64,000 bases of DNA, taken from NCBI RefSeq assembly GCF_013131805.1, contig NZ_JABJRC010000003.1, forward strand, positions 186,001-250,000. Reading direction: 5' to 3'. The stretch's first letter is position 1, and every line of letters begins with the position of its first letter. Below the pieces are notes generated by a model. It did not search any database and was not told the origin of the DNA. It was given only the letters and a program-made list of their open reading frames with translations. The translations under genes and the position numbers were made by a program. The stretch comes from Kribbella sandramycini (GTDB taxonomy: Bacteria; Actinomycetota; Actinomycetes; Propionibacteriales; Kribbellaceae). Of this stretch, positions 41,204 through 51,256 are shown piece by piece.

Positions 41204-41745
41204 TACAGCCCCAGATCGTCGAGGCCGAACACGGACAGGTACTTCAGCCCCGCGGCCTCGACCTTCTCCTGCGCGCCGGTCGCCCGGTCCACGATGACGG
41301 CCACACCGACGACCTCGGCGCCCGCCTCGCGCAGCGCCTCGACGGCGGTCAGCACCGAGCCGCCGGTGGTGGAGGTGTCCTCGACCGCGAGCACCCGGCG
41401 GCCCTTCACCTCGGGCCCCTCGATCCGCCGCTGCAGGCCGTGCGTCTTCTCGGCCTTGCGGACGACGAACGCGTCCAGCGCCCGGCCCTGCTGCGCGGCC
41501 GCGTGCAGCATCGACATCGCGACCGGGTCGGCGCCGAGCGTGAGCCCGCCGACGGCGTCGTACTCGAGGTCCTTGGTCAGCTCCAGCAGCGCCGGGCCGA
41601 TCAGCGGCGCCGCGGCCGCGTCGAGCGTGATCCGCCGCAGGTCGACGTAGTAGTCGGCTTCCTTACCCGACGCCAGCGTCACCTTGCCGTGTACGACGGC
41701 CTTCGTCTTGACCTGCTCCAGCAGTGCGTCCCGGTCGTAGCTCAT
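41203..41745 (-). CDS. pyrE: Orotate phosphoribosyltransferase
   Basis: 180 residues, the usual length. It makes orotidine 5'-phosphate from orotate and PRPP in pyrimidine synthesis. The PRPP loop VLAVEDTSTTGGSVLTAVEAL and the YYVDLRRITLDA and LTLGADPVAMSML segments are complete. The ATG at 41745 has no good binding site. TAAGCT lies 8 bases upstream, so it may be leaderless. It overlaps the DUF3137-like gene by one base. Confidence 0.95.
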   Translation of the reverse strand: MSYDRDALLEQVKTKAVVHGKVTLASGKEADYYVDLRRITLDAAAAPLIGPALLELTKDLEYDAVGGLTLGADPVAMSMLHAAAQQGRALDAFVVRKAEKTHGLQRRIEGPEVKGRRVLAVEDTSTTGGSVLTAVEALREAGAEVVGVAVIVDRATGAQEKVEAAGLKYLSVFGLDDLGL

Positions 41746-41767
41746 GAGGCCACAGCTTAGAGGTCGG

Positions 41768-42388
41768 TCAGGCCTTCTTGCTGACGCGGACCAACTGACC
41801 GAAGGCGACCGACCGGTCCGGGGAGTGGAAGAGGTCCTGGCAAGTGGTCAGCGTGATGATCGACTTCGTTGCCGTCTCGCGCGGTTTGCCGGGGACGGGC
41901 TCCAGGACCCAGTTGTCGGCCGGTTTCACGGTCAGATCCTTCGGGGAGCCGTCCAGCTCGTAGGTGTAGATCGCATCCGCGGTCTCGACGATGACCTGGT
42001 CGCCCTTGCGTAACTCGAGCAGCTTGCGGAACGGCGAGCCGTGGGTGACCCGGTGCCCGGCGATCGCGAAGTTCCCCGGCCGGCCGGGCAGCTGGGTCTG
42101 CGGGTAGTGCCCGATCCCGCGCGACAGCTCACCCTTGCCGACGCCCTCGATGACCGGCTTCTCCCAGTCGTCGCCGAATCTCGGGATCCGGATCAGCACC
42201 ACCGGATCGCCTTCGGCCGGTTTGGCCGCCTTGGGCTGCCGCCACTGCTCACGCAGCGCGTTCTCCGCCTCGCCCATCTGCTGGTTCGAGGTGATCCCGG
42301 TCCCGAAGTACTGCCATCCCACCCAGCCGAGCAGGCCGACACCCGCCAACAGCAGGACAATCCCCAGGCCCCTGATCACTCCCCGCAT
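41768..42388 (-). CDS. Class E sortase
   Basis: 206 residues from the ATG at 42388. One N-terminal signal-anchor helix ([21 protein letters not shown]), then the sortase barrel. Active site: His in [14 protein letters not shown], Cys in [17 protein letters not shown] and the Arg of SPDRSVAF. Class E sortases in actinomycetes attach LAxTG-type proteins to the cell wall. No obvious sorting-signal substrate gene is next to it. pyrE lies 23 bp downstream on the same strand. Confidence 0.9.
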   Translation of the reverse strand: MRGVIRGLGIVLLLAGVGLLGWVGWQYFGTGITSNQQMGEAENALREQWRQPKAAKPAEGDPVVLIRIPRFGDDWEKPVIEGVGKGELSRGIGHYPQTQLPGRPGNFAIAGHRVTHGSPFRKLLELRKGDQVIVETADAIYTYELDGSPKDLTVKPADNWVLEPVPGKPRETATKSIITLTTCQDLFHSPDRSVAFGQLVRVSKKA

Positions 42389-42496
42389 GCCGACAAGTAT
42401 GCAGTTCAACTGCAAAGCCTGTGTACGACGTGTCGATGGACGCCGGGTCTTGCCCGGGACGACGATGTGGGCGGTCCTTACGACGGAGGTGTGCGG

Positions 42497-43545
42497 GTGA
42501 AGGCGCTGGTGAAGGCCGAGGCGAAGCCTGGTCTGTGGTTGCAGGACGTCCCGGAGCCGAAGATCGAGGCCGACGAGGTCCTGATCAAGGTGCTGCGGAC
42601 AGGGCTGTGCGGGACGGATCTGCACATCCAGAGCTGGGACGCGTGGGCGCAGAAGAACGTGCCGGTGCCGATGGTGACCGGGCACGAGTTCGTCGGCGAG
42701 GTGGTCGAGATCGGCGTCGGCGTCCGGGACGTCGCGGTCGGTGACCTGGTCAGCGGGGAGGGGCACCTGGTCTGCGGCCGCTGCCGCAACTGCCGGGCCG
42801 GCCGCCGCCACCTGTGCATCAAGACTCGCGGCCTCGGCGTCCACCACCCGGGCGCGTTCGCGGAGTACGTCGCGCTGCCCGCCGGGAACGCCTGGGTGCA
42901 CAAGGACCCGGTCGACCTGGACGTCGCCGCCGTCTTCGACCCGTTCGGGAACGCCGTCCACACGGCGCTGTCGTTCCCGCTGGTCGGCGAGGACGTGCTG
43001 ATCACCGGCGCCGGGCCGATCGGCGTGATGGCCGCGGCCGTCGCGCTGCACGCCGGCGCCCGGAACGTCGTGATCACCGACCTGTCGGAGTACCGGCTGG
43101 ACCTGGCCCGCAAGATCGGCGTCACCCGCGCGGTGAACATCGGCGCGGAGACGATCGCCGACGCGCAGCAGAGTCTCGGGATGCGCGAGGGGTTCGACGT
43201 CGGGATGGAGATGTCCGGGAAGCCGGCCGCGCTCCGCGACATGCTCGCGAACATGAACCACGGCGGCAAGATCGCGATGCTCGGCCTGCCGGCCGACGAG
43301 ATCGCGATCGACTGGAGCACCGTCGTGCTCAACATGCTGACGATCAAGGGCATCTACGGCCGGGAGATGTTCGAGACCTGGTACTCGATGTCGGTGATGC
43401 TGGAGCGCGGGCTGGATCTGACACCGGTGATCACGCACCGGTTCGGGTACGGCGATTTCGAGCAGGCCTTCGACGTCGCCCGGGCCGGGCAGTGCGGCAA
43501 GGTCATCATGGACTGGACGAGCGAGACCCTGGAGGAGAAGCACTG

Positions 43546-43546
<1 letters not shown>
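42497..43546 (+). CDS. tdh: L-threonine 3-dehydrogenase
   Basis: 349 residues from the GTG at 42497, with CGGAGG about 8 bases upstream. Zn-dependent MDR dehydrogenase: catalytic Cys in [23 protein letters not shown], structural Zn Cys residues in [15 protein letters not shown] and Rossmann [17 protein letters not shown]. It oxidises L-threonine to 2-amino-3-oxobutyrate with NAD. Its stop overlaps the kbl start (TGATG), which confirms the two-step threonine route. Confidence 0.95.
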
Positions 43547-44718
<1,172 letters not shown>

Positions 44719-44723
44719 CCCCA

Positions 44724-44761
44724 CCGCACTCGGTACCACAGCCGGTACCGAGTGCGGTACC
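44724..44761. promoter_or_regulatory. VapBC operator: 14-bp inverted repeat and three GGTACC sites
   Basis: CCGCACTCGGTACC (44724-44737) is repeated exactly inverted at 44744-44757. GGTACC occurs at 44732, 44744 and 44756, every 12 bp. The block ends 8 bases before the vapB ATG (44770), fitting cooperative ribbon-helix-helix binding and autorepression. It might also act as the kbl terminator. Confidence 0.7.
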
Positions 44762-44769
44762 ATCGCATC

Positions 44770-45045
44770 ATGGCGATGAACCTGAGGCTCGACACCGAGG
44801 CGACCGTGGCCCTCCAGGCCGAGGCCGAGCGCACCGGCCGGTCCCAGCAGGAGCTGGTCCGCGTCGCCGTCGCCCGCATGCTGAACCTGACCATCCCCGA
44901 CACACCCCCGTCGGATCGCGAGCAGGCCCGCTGGGAGCAGCTGGTCCGTCCGGCGCGCGTCCCCTACCGCCGGACGACGCCCGGCCTCCGCCTGCCCGAG
45001 GGCACGACCAGCCTCGATCTCCTCGACCGGAGCGACCGCTTCTGA
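44770..45045 (+). CDS. vapB: VapB-type ribbon-helix-helix antitoxin
   Basis: 91 residues from the ATG at 44770. The N-terminal ribbon-helix-helix reads NLRLDTEATVALQAEAERTGRSQQELVRVAVARML, shown here as consecutive strand and helices; the second half (PYRRTTPGLRLPEGTTSLDLL) is a flexible tail that should wrap the toxin. It autoregulates at the operator just upstream and overlaps the toxin gene by one base (TGATG). Confidence 0.85.
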   Translation: MAMNLRLDTEATVALQAEAERTGRSQQELVRVAVARMLNLTIPDTPPSDREQARWEQLVRPARVPYRRTTPGLRLPEGTTSLDLLDRSDRF

Positions 45046-45455
45046 TGCGGGTCTACGTCGACAGCAGTGCACTGCTCAAGCGCGTGATCGCCGAGCAGGA
45101 GTCGACCGCCCTGCTGAACTTTCTCGATCATCACTACCAGCAGGACGACCTCCTGGTGACCTCGGCGCTCGGCTGGGTCGAGGTCTCCCGCGCGGTGCTG
45201 CGGGCCACGCCGTCCACGATCGCCGCCGGCGACCTGATCGACGAGGCCATGTCCGGTATCGACGAGCACTCGCTCTCCCCCGACGTCATCAGCGTCGCCC
45301 GTCGGCTGCAGCCCCACGAGCTCCGCAGCCTCGATGCCATCCACCTCGCCAGCGCCGTCGTCCTCGACGCCGATGTCGTCGTCACCTACGACGAGCGCCT
45401 CGCCGACGCCTGCCGCCGGAACTCGCTGTCGGTCGCGACCCCGGGCCGCGGTTAG
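45045..45455 (+). CDS. vapC: VapC-type PIN ribonuclease toxin
   Basis: 136 residues. PIN acidic site: Asp6 in VYVDSSALLK, Glu in GWVEVSRAVLR, Asp in RSLDAIHLASA and Asp in TYDERLADAC, all in the expected order. VapC toxins cut tRNA or rRNA when the antitoxin is lost. Its gene is coupled to vapB. Confidence 0.93.
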   Translation: MRVYVDSSALLKRVIAEQESTALLNFLDHHYQQDDLLVTSALGWVEVSRAVLRATPSTIAAGDLIDEAMSGIDEHSLSPDVISVARRLQPHELRSLDAIHLASAVVLDADVVVTYDERLADACRRNSLSVATPGRG

Positions 45456-45501
45456 GGCGTAGCCCATCCACTTTGTCGGTGGGGTGGGTGAGGATGCGGG
45501 T

Positions 45502-46587
45502 ATGGCGGTGATGGATGCGCGGGCGGTGAATCGGGCGACGTCGGCTCGGCAGCTGTTGCTGGAGCGCGCCGGGGTTTCGGCGGTCGAGGCTGTCGCGGCG
45601 CTGGCGGGGATGCAGGGGCAGGAGCCCAAACATCCGTACGTCGGGTTGTGGACGCGCGTTGACGGGTTCACCGAAGCGGAGCTGGATGCGGCGGTGGCCG
45701 CGCGGAAGGTCGTGCGGGCGACGCTGTTCCGGGGGACGCTGCATCTGGTGACAGCGGCCGACTATCTGCGGTTCCGGCAGACGCTGGCGCCGGTGCTGGA
45801 GGCCGGGTTGCGGCTGCTGAAGGAGCGCGCCGAGGGGATGGAGCCGGCGAAGGTGGTGGCGGCCGCCGAGCGGATCCTGCGGAAGGAGCCGTTGACGTTC
45901 ACCGAAGTCCGGGATGCGTTGCAGGTGGAGTTCCCCGCGGTGAACGAGCGGGCGCTCGGGTTCTGCACGCGGATGCTGGTGCCGTTGGCGATGTTCCCGA
46001 CCGGGGTGCGCTGGGGGTGGCCGGCGAACGCGCGGTTCACGCCGGCGGAGGAGTGGATCGGCGCGAAGCTGCACCCGAAGGAGGAGGCGGCCGAGCTGGT
46101 GGTCCGATACCTCCAGGCGTTCGGCCCGGCAACACCGGCCGACTTCCAGACCTGGTCCGGTCTACCGAAAGCCAAGCCGTTGTTCGACGGCCTCGAGCTC
46201 GAGGTGTTCACCGACGAGGCAGGCAAGAGTTTGTACGACGTCCCCGACGGCCCGCGCCCGGGTCCGGACGCGCCGGCGCCGGTTCGATTCCTGCCGGAGT
46301 TCGACAATCTGCTGCTGGCACACGCGAAACGCCAGCGAATCATCGCCGATGAGCACCGCCCGGCCGTCTTCACGAAGAACTTACGCGTCAAAGCGACGTT
46401 CACCGTTGACGGGTTGGTCGCCGGGTTGTGGGCGGTCGCGACCAAGCGCGGTGTGGCTACTCTCACGCTGACGCCGTTCGGGCGGCTGACGAAGAAGACA
46501 ACAGGCGAGCTTGAGCGTGAAGGCACCGCCCTGCTGGGGTTTCTGGCGCCGGATGCGCAGACCCACGAGGTGGTTACGGCCAGTTGA
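45502..46587 (+). CDS. Winged-helix DNA-binding domain protein (HTH_42 / AlkZ-like)
   Basis: 361 residues from the ATG at 45502 with TGAGGA upstream. The start (NRATSARQLLLERAG and GMQGQEPKHPYVGLWTRV) and the TLFRGTLHLVTAADYLRFR block are those of the family that includes the DNA glycosylase AlkZ, which removes cross-linked bases in Streptomyces. The key Gln pair of AlkZ may correspond to MQGQE here. The C-terminal part has VRFLPEFDNLLLAHAKRQR. The enzyme activity is inferred only. Confidence 0.85.
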   Translation: MAVMDARAVNRATSARQLLLERAGVSAVEAVAALAGMQGQEPKHPYVGLWTRVDGFTEAELDAAVAARKVVRATLFRGTLHLVTAADYLRFRQTLAPVLEAGLRLLKERAEGMEPAKVVAAAERILRKEPLTFTEVRDALQVEFPAVNERALGFCTRMLVPLAMFPTGVRWGWPANARFTPAEEWIGAKLHPKEEAAELVVRYLQAFGPATPADFQTWSGLPKAKPLFDGLELEVFTDEAGKSLYDVPDGPRPGPDAPAPVRFLPEFDNLLLAHAKRQRIIADEHRPAVFTKNLRVKATFTVDGLVAGLWAVATKRGVATLTLTPFGRLTKKTTGELEREGTALLGFLAPDAQTHEVVTAS

Positions 46588-46602
46588 TGAGGTTGTTGTC
46601 AC

Positions 46603-46618
46603 ACATCAGATGACTGGG
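46603..46618 (+). promoter_or_regulatory. Candidate shared operator, site 1
   Basis: ACATCAGATGACTGGG lies 31 bases before the aldo/keto reductase start. It matches 15 of 16 positions with 51905-51920, upstream of the GntR/FCD gene. The core CATC-N-GATG is palindromic. Confidence 0.4.
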
Positions 46619-46649
46619 CCAGACCCCGGTTGACCGGTGGAATAGACAG

Positions 46650-47474
46650 ATGAGCACAGTCCCCTCCATCACTCTGGACAACGGCGTCGAGATCCCGCAG
46701 CTGGGCCTGGGGGTCTGGCAGGTCGACGACGCGCTCGCGACCGAGGTCGTGTCGACGGCGTTCGAGGCGGGCTACCGCCACGTCGACACCGCGGCGGCGT
46801 ACGGCAACGAGCCGGGCGTCGGGCGGGCGATCGCCGCGTCCGGTCTGCCCCGCGACGAACTCTTCATCACCACCAAGCTGCAGAACGACGACCAGGGCTA
46901 CGACAGCACGCTGGCCGCGTTCGACGCCAGCGTGGGCCGGCTCGGTCTCGACTACGTCGACCTGTACCTGATCCACTGGCAGTGCCTGAAGAAGGACAAG
47001 TACATCGAGACCTGGAAGGCGTTCGAGCAGCTGTACGCCGACCAGCGCATCCGCGCGATCGGCGTCTCGAACTTCCACGAGCCCGCGCTGCGCCGGATCT
47101 TCGACGAGACGGCGATCCGCCCCGCGGTGAACCAGATCGAGTTGCACCCGGCCCTCCCGCAGGACGAGCTGCGCGCGTTCAACGCCGAGAACGACATCGC
47201 CACCCAGGCCTGGAGCCCGCTGGCCTCCGGTGAGCTGATCGACAACGAGACGCTTGCCAAACTCGGCGCGAAGTACGGCAAGTCGGCCGCCCAGGTGATG
47301 ATCCGCTGGCACCTGCAGCTCGGCAACATCGTGCTGCCGAAGTCGGTCACCCCGAGCCGCATCCAGGAGAACATCGCCGTCTTCGACTTCCAGCTCGACA
47401 ACGACGACATGGCCGCGATCGCCGACCTCGAAACCGGCGTCCGCACCGGCGGCGACCCGGACACCCTCGGTTAA
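46650..47474 (+). CDS. Aldo/keto reductase
   Basis: 274 residues, AKR5-like length. Catalytic tetrad: Asp in HVDTAAAYGNE, Tyr of AAAYGNE, Lys in LFITTKLQND and His in YLIHWQCL. The NADPH pocket is in QAWSPLASGEL and LPKSVTPSRIQEN. It reduces a carbonyl in the cytosol, perhaps 2,5-diketogluconate or a related sugar acid. It may be controlled by the FCD regulator through the site at 46603. It overlaps the convergent LysR gene by 4 bp. Confidence 0.92.
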   Translation: MSTVPSITLDNGVEIPQLGLGVWQVDDALATEVVSTAFEAGYRHVDTAAAYGNEPGVGRAIAASGLPRDELFITTKLQNDDQGYDSTLAAFDASVGRLGLDYVDLYLIHWQCLKKDKYIETWKAFEQLYADQRIRAIGVSNFHEPALRRIFDETAIRPAVNQIELHPALPQDELRAFNAENDIATQAWSPLASGELIDNETLAKLGAKYGKSAAQVMIRWHLQLGNIVLPKSVTPSRIQENIAVFDFQLDNDDMAAIADLETGVRTGGDPDTLG

Positions 47475-48373
47475 AGCAGGTCGAGAAAGCGAGCCAGGAC
47501 TGGCGAACGGTTGTCCGGCGACCAGGCGACGGAGAGTTGCCAGGGTGGTAGGTCGTCGGACAACTCGCGGTAGACGACGGCGTCCGGGTTGGACGGCGGC
47601 GTCGGGCCGATCAGCAGCGAGACGCCGATCCCGGCCGCGACCAGTGACACGATCGTCTGGACGTCGGCCGCCTGCTGCTCGATCCGCGGTGTGAACCCGA
47701 CCGCCCGGCAGAACCCCACGATCGTGTCGTGCACGACCGGGCCACTCGGCCGGTTGTAGAACACGAACGGCTCGTCGGCGAGCTCCTCCAGCCGCAGCCG
47801 CTTCCGGCGTGCGAACCGATGCCGCGCCGGCAGCGCAACCATCAGCGGATCCGACGACACCACTCGCGAATCCAGCCCCGGCGCCATCCGGACGACAGTT
47901 GTCGAGCTGGCCCCGACCGCCGGCGCGCTCGGCCGCAGCAGCCCGACGTCCGCGCGTCCGTCGAGCAACTCTTCCGTCTGGCGCAGCGTGGTCAGCGTCT
48001 CCAGATCGAGGACGACCTCCGGGTAGGCCGCCCGAAACGCGCCCAGCAACCGCGGGAGCGCCTCGAACGTCGCTGACTGGACGAACCGCAACCGCAACGT
48101 CCCCAGCTCACCTCGCTGCGTCCGCTGCGCAGCCCGGACCGCCTCCTCCGAACGCCGCAACAGCTCCCGCGCCTCGGCCAGGAACGTCTCCCCGGCCGCC
48201 GTCAGGACGAAACGCTTCTTCACCCGAGCGAACAGCTCGACCCCGAGATCACGCTCCAGCGCCGCGATCTGCCGGCTCAGCGACGGCTGGGTCAGATGCA
48301 GTTGCACCGCCGCCCGGCCGACGTTCAGCTCCTCGGCGACCACCACGAACGACCTCAGCTGGCGCAGCTCCAT
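47471..48373 (-). CDS. LysR family transcriptional regulator
   Basis: 300 residues from the ATG at 48373. N-terminal HTH ELRQLRSFVVVAEELNVGRAA and LTQPSLSRQIAALERDLG; a substrate-binding C-terminal domain starting near residue 90 (LRLRFVQSATFEALPRLL). It resembles the CynR/BenM-type group. It is divergent from the small gene at 48458 and convergent with the aldo/keto reductase gene. Confidence 0.9.
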   Translation of the reverse strand: MELRQLRSFVVVAEELNVGRAAVQLHLTQPSLSRQIAALERDLGVELFARVKKRFVLTAAGETFLAEARELLRRSEEAVRAAQRTQRGELGTLRLRFVQSATFEALPRLLGAFRAAYPEVVLDLETLTTLRQTEELLDGRADVGLLRPSAPAVGASSTTVVRMAPGLDSRVVSSDPLMVALPARHRFARRKRLRLEELADEPFVFYNRPSGPVVHDTIVGFCRAVGFTPRIEQQAADVQTIVSLVAAGIGVSLLIGPTPPSNPDAVVYRELSDDLPPWQLSVAWSPDNRSPVLARFLDLL

Positions 48374-48444
48374 ACAACCGATCATGCACCAGATGCATGA
48401 AGTAAGCGAACAACTTTCATTGGACGTATCACCGCCCGGATTTC

Positions 48445-48457
48445 TACCGTCGAAGAC
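48445..48457 (+). promoter_or_regulatory. Leaderless -10 of the small gene
   Basis: TACCGT at 48445-48450 lies 7 bases in front of a GTG (48458), as in other leaderless genes here. Confidence 0.45.
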
Positions 48458-48670
48458 GTGACCTACCTACCGTTTTCCGTCATCAAAGCGATCCACGACG
48501 ACATCCACTCCGCCCAGCCGGACGCCCCCGTCCGGCCGCACCGACCGACCCGCGACCGCCGGATGATCCGCGTCATCCGCAGGCTCTTCGACCTCCAGGA
48601 CGAGGCCGTGTGCCAAGCTGAGGACCGTGATCGAGGTACGACGGCTGCGGGTCCTGCGCGCGCTTGCTGA
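48458..48670 (+). CDS. Small protein of unknown function
   Basis: 70 residues at most, beginning TYLPFSVIKAIHDDIHSAQ and followed by a basic stretch (RPTRDRRMIRVIRRLFDLQ). The form (a short hydrophobic start, an H-D-D-I helix, then an Arg-rich helix) is common in actinomycete small proteins of unknown role. It ends inside the next LysR gene by 44 bp. The leaderless promoter in front supports it. Confidence 0.45.
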   Translation: MTYLPFSVIKAIHDDIHSAQPDAPVRPHRPTRDRRMIRVIRRLFDLQDEAVCQAEDRDRGTTAAGPARAC

Positions 48671-49526
48671 TCACGGCACCGTGACCGCGGCCGCCGAGGT
48701 CCTGCACCTGACGCCCTCGGCGGTCTCGCAGCAACTCGCAGCCCTGGAGTCCGAGGTCGGCCAGGAGCTACTCGAACGCCGCGGCCGCCGGGTGGCGATC
48801 ACCTCGGCCGGCCGGCTGCTGCTCACCCACACCGACACCATCCTCAGCGAGGTCGAACGCGCCGAGGACGCGATGCGCCTGTTCGCCGACGGCAGCACCG
48901 GCGAGGTCCGCGTCACCGCCTTCGCGACCGCGATCAGCCTGCTGGTCGCCCCGACCCTGACGCGGCTGCGCGACACCACCCCCGGCCTGCGCCTCGTCGT
49001 CCGCGACGCCGAAGGCCACCAGGGCATCACCCAACTCCTGGACGGCGACGCCGACCTCGCGATCGCCGTCGAACATCGCGGCTCACCGCGCGCCGACGAC
49101 CAGCGGCTGACCCGAATCCCCTTGTACGCCGAGCCGTTCGTCGCGGTCCTCCCGTCGACACATCCGGCCGCGGACGTCGCCGTCCTCGACCTGTCCATGC
49201 TGGCCGGCGACGACTGGGTGATGACCGCGCCGGGTAACCCGATCCGCGACGTCGTCCTGTCAGCCTGTGAACAGGCCGGCTTCCAGCCGCGCGTCGTCCA
49301 CGAGTCCGACGACTTCCGCGCGGTCGCCGCGCTGGTCGCCGCCGGGGCCGGCGTCTCCCTCGTGCCCCGGCTCGCCGCGCCCTCCGAGGCCCTCGTCCGC
49401 CCGCTGCTCGAGCCGGCGCCGGCTCGCCGCGTATACGCCGCCGTCCGCAGCAGCCGCGCCGACCACCCGCTGATCACCGCCACCCTGAAGGCGCTGACCG
49501 AGGTCGCCGAGAACGTTGTGACCTAG
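48627..49526 (+). CDS. LysR family transcriptional regulator
   Basis: 299 residues from GTG at 48627 (GAGGA upstream). HTH: RRLRVLRALADHGTVTAAAE and LTPSAVSQQLAALESEVGQEL. Effector domain VRVTAFATAISLLVAPTL, LYAEPFVAVLPSTHPAA. The start region resembles ArgP/LysR regulators in actinomycetes. No divergent metabolic gene is near, so the target is unknown. Confidence 0.9.
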   Translation: MIEVRRLRVLRALADHGTVTAAAEVLHLTPSAVSQQLAALESEVGQELLERRGRRVAITSAGRLLLTHTDTILSEVERAEDAMRLFADGSTGEVRVTAFATAISLLVAPTLTRLRDTTPGLRLVVRDAEGHQGITQLLDGDADLAIAVEHRGSPRADDQRLTRIPLYAEPFVAVLPSTHPAADVAVLDLSMLAGDDWVMTAPGNPIRDVVLSACEQAGFQPRVVHESDDFRAVAALVAAGAGVSLVPRLAAPSEALVRPLLEPAPARRVYAAVRSSRADHPLITATLKALTEVAENVVT

Positions 49527-49551
49527 GCCGGCGATCGGCTGCCCTGACTGG

Positions 49552-50358
49552 TCAGGGCAGTTTGGCGGCGGCTGTGCGGGTCAGGGCTTCCCAGTGGGCC
49601 GGGGCGATCCCCTTGCCCATCTCGCCGAAGGCCAGCACGGAGACGATGGTCCCCTTGCGGGTGACGGCGTATGGGAAGCCGCCGTCCTCGCTGCCGGGGT
49701 CGTTGGGCAGCGGGTAGGTGTACCAGCGCAGGATCGCGGTGGCATCGCCGACGGCGAGGGTTCGGTTCTCGGTCAGCTTGCGGGCGTGCGTCGGACCGGG
49801 TTTGAGCGCCTTGCACGACTTGATCGTCGCGATGATGCTCTCGTACGCCGCCTTGGCCGCGGCCGGGCTCTGGTACCGGGTCAGCCACTGGCCGCCGGAC
49901 GCATCCAGCTCGGTCGTGTAGTAGCGGGTCAGGTTGCCCTGGACGCCGTTGCCGCGGGTGGACATCGTCCCGCAGATCGCGCGGTTGCCGTTACTGGCGG
50001 CGATCCAGCCGCGCTTGGGGTCGGCCTTCGCGACCTCCTTGCCGGTCAGCAGCATCGCGTTCGCCAGCCGGACGACCGGCGGTTTGGTCGGCGTCGGCTT
50101 GGCGCTCGGCGTCGTCGTCGGCCTGGTGGTCGCCGTCGCCGTCGCTGTCGCTGTCGGCTTCGGCGGGACCGAGGGGGTCGGAGTCGTCGCCGGCGCGCTC
50201 GGCGGCGGGGTGGTCGGCGCGGTGACGCTCGGCGTCGGCGGCGGTGTGTTCGCACCGCCGCCGGCCGGCGCCGTTTGGTTGCCACAGGCTACTAATGCCA
50301 GGGCGGCGACGGCCGGCCCTGCGAGTGCCGCGACGCGGCGGGATCCCCGAGTGTTCAT
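49552..50358 (-). CDS. Lipoprotein with Pro/Thr linker and sensor-like domain
   Basis: 268 residues from the ATG at 50358. Signal peptide with lipobox LVAC near residue 24. A Thr/Pro/Ala-rich linker covers about 28-95. The folded domain (about 96-268) has VVRLANAMLLTGKEVAKAD, YYTTELDASGGQWLTRYQS and VGDATAILRWYTYPLP. It resembles outer sensor domains of actinomycete kinases (PknH type) and LpqN-like lipoproteins. It has two Cys residues for a disulfide. Function unknown. Confidence 0.8.
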   Translation of the reverse strand: MNTRGSRRVAALAGPAVAALALVACGNQTAPAGGGANTPPPTPSVTAPTTPPPSAPATTPTPSVPPKPTATATATATTRPTTTPSAKPTPTKPPVVRLANAMLLTGKEVAKADPKRGWIAASNGNRAICGTMSTRGNGVQGNLTRYYTTELDASGGQWLTRYQSPAAAKAAYESIIATIKSCKALKPGPTHARKLTENRTLAVGDATAILRWYTYPLPNDPGSEDGGFPYAVTRKGTIVSVLAFGEMGKGIAPAHWEALTRTAAAKLP

Positions 50359-50439
50359 GTCTCCAACCCTCCCGTTTCGGTACCAGCTTGGACGCGAAAT
50401 CAGGCACTGCGGTTGGGACACGACTTGATTACAAGAGCA

Positions 50440-51207
50440 TCAGGTACGCCGGCGCCCGTCCAGACCGACGGTGGACAACCGGGCGATCAGCGTCCGCGGC
50501 GTGTAGCGGGCGGCGGCCGCGATCAGCTTGTAGCGCAGGCTCGGGATCGAGACCGCCTGACCGCGCATCAGATCCTTCCAGGCGGCGTCGACCAGGTCGG
50601 TCGCGTCCAGCCACATGAACGACGGGATGATCGTCTTGTCCATCCCCATCCGCTCGTGGAACTCGGTGTGCACGAACCCCGGGCACAACGCCATCACGGC
50701 GACGCCCTTGGCATGCAGCTCGATCGCGAGCCCGGCCGAGAAGTTCGTCACCCAGGACTTGTGCGCGCTGTAACTCCCGCGCTGCAGGAACCCGGCCACC
50801 GACGACACGTTGATCACCGCGCCGGACCCGCGCTCGATCATCGGCAGCACGGCCGCGTGCGTCAGCCGCAGGACGACCCGGACCAGCAGGTCGAACTGCC
50901 GCTCCTCGGTCTCCACCGGATTCGCCCAGAACGGCTTCTTCTCCCCGAACCCGGCATTGTTGACGAGCACCTCGATCGGCCCGCTCCGGAACCGCTCCTC
51001 GACCCGCGCCAGCTCGTCGCGATCAACCAGATCCGCCGCCAGGACCTCGCATTCGACGCCGTACAGCTGCGTGATCTCCGCAGCGACGGTCTTCAACCGC
51101 GCCTCGTCGCGCGCGACCAGCACGAGGTCGTACCCCTCACGCGCCAGCTTCTCCGCGAAAGCCCGCCCGATCCCAGCCGTCGGCCCTGTAATCAGCGCAG
51201 TCGCCAC
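50440..51207 (-). CDS. Short-chain dehydrogenase/reductase
   Basis: 255 residues. ALITGPTAGIGRAFAEKLA for the cofactor, LVNNAGFGEKKPFW, INVSSVAGFLQRGSYSAHKS with the Ser-Tyr-Lys set. The long C-terminus (DATDLVDAAWKDLMRGQAVSI) is typical of the YqjQ/DltE-like group that acts on lipid-like or large ketones. It is divergent from the HAD gene across 49 bp. Confidence 0.9.
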   Translation of the reverse strand: MATALITGPTAGIGRAFAEKLAREGYDLVLVARDEARLKTVAAEITQLYGVECEVLAADLVDRDELARVEERFRSGPIEVLVNNAGFGEKKPFWANPVETEERQFDLLVRVVLRLTHAAVLPMIERGSGAVINVSSVAGFLQRGSYSAHKSWVTNFSAGLAIELHAKGVAVMALCPGFVHTEFHERMGMDKTIIPSFMWLDATDLVDAAWKDLMRGQAVSIPSLRYKLIAAAARYTPRTLIARLSTVGLDGRRRT

Positions 51208-51244
51208 ACCAGTCCTCCCGTCGCTCCAGCCCCCAGTCTGTCAC

Positions 51245-51256
51245 TACTCTGACGAG
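51245..51256 (+). promoter_or_regulatory. Leaderless -10 of the HAD gene
   Basis: TACTCT (51245-51250) is followed by 6 bases and the GTG at 51257. No ribosome-binding site. Confidence 0.55.

Noticed and set aside
48458..48626. The small gene before the second LysR as a leader peptide of that LysR
   Set aside because: No attenuator-like hairpins or codon runs are visible; it is kept only as a low-confidence separate gene.
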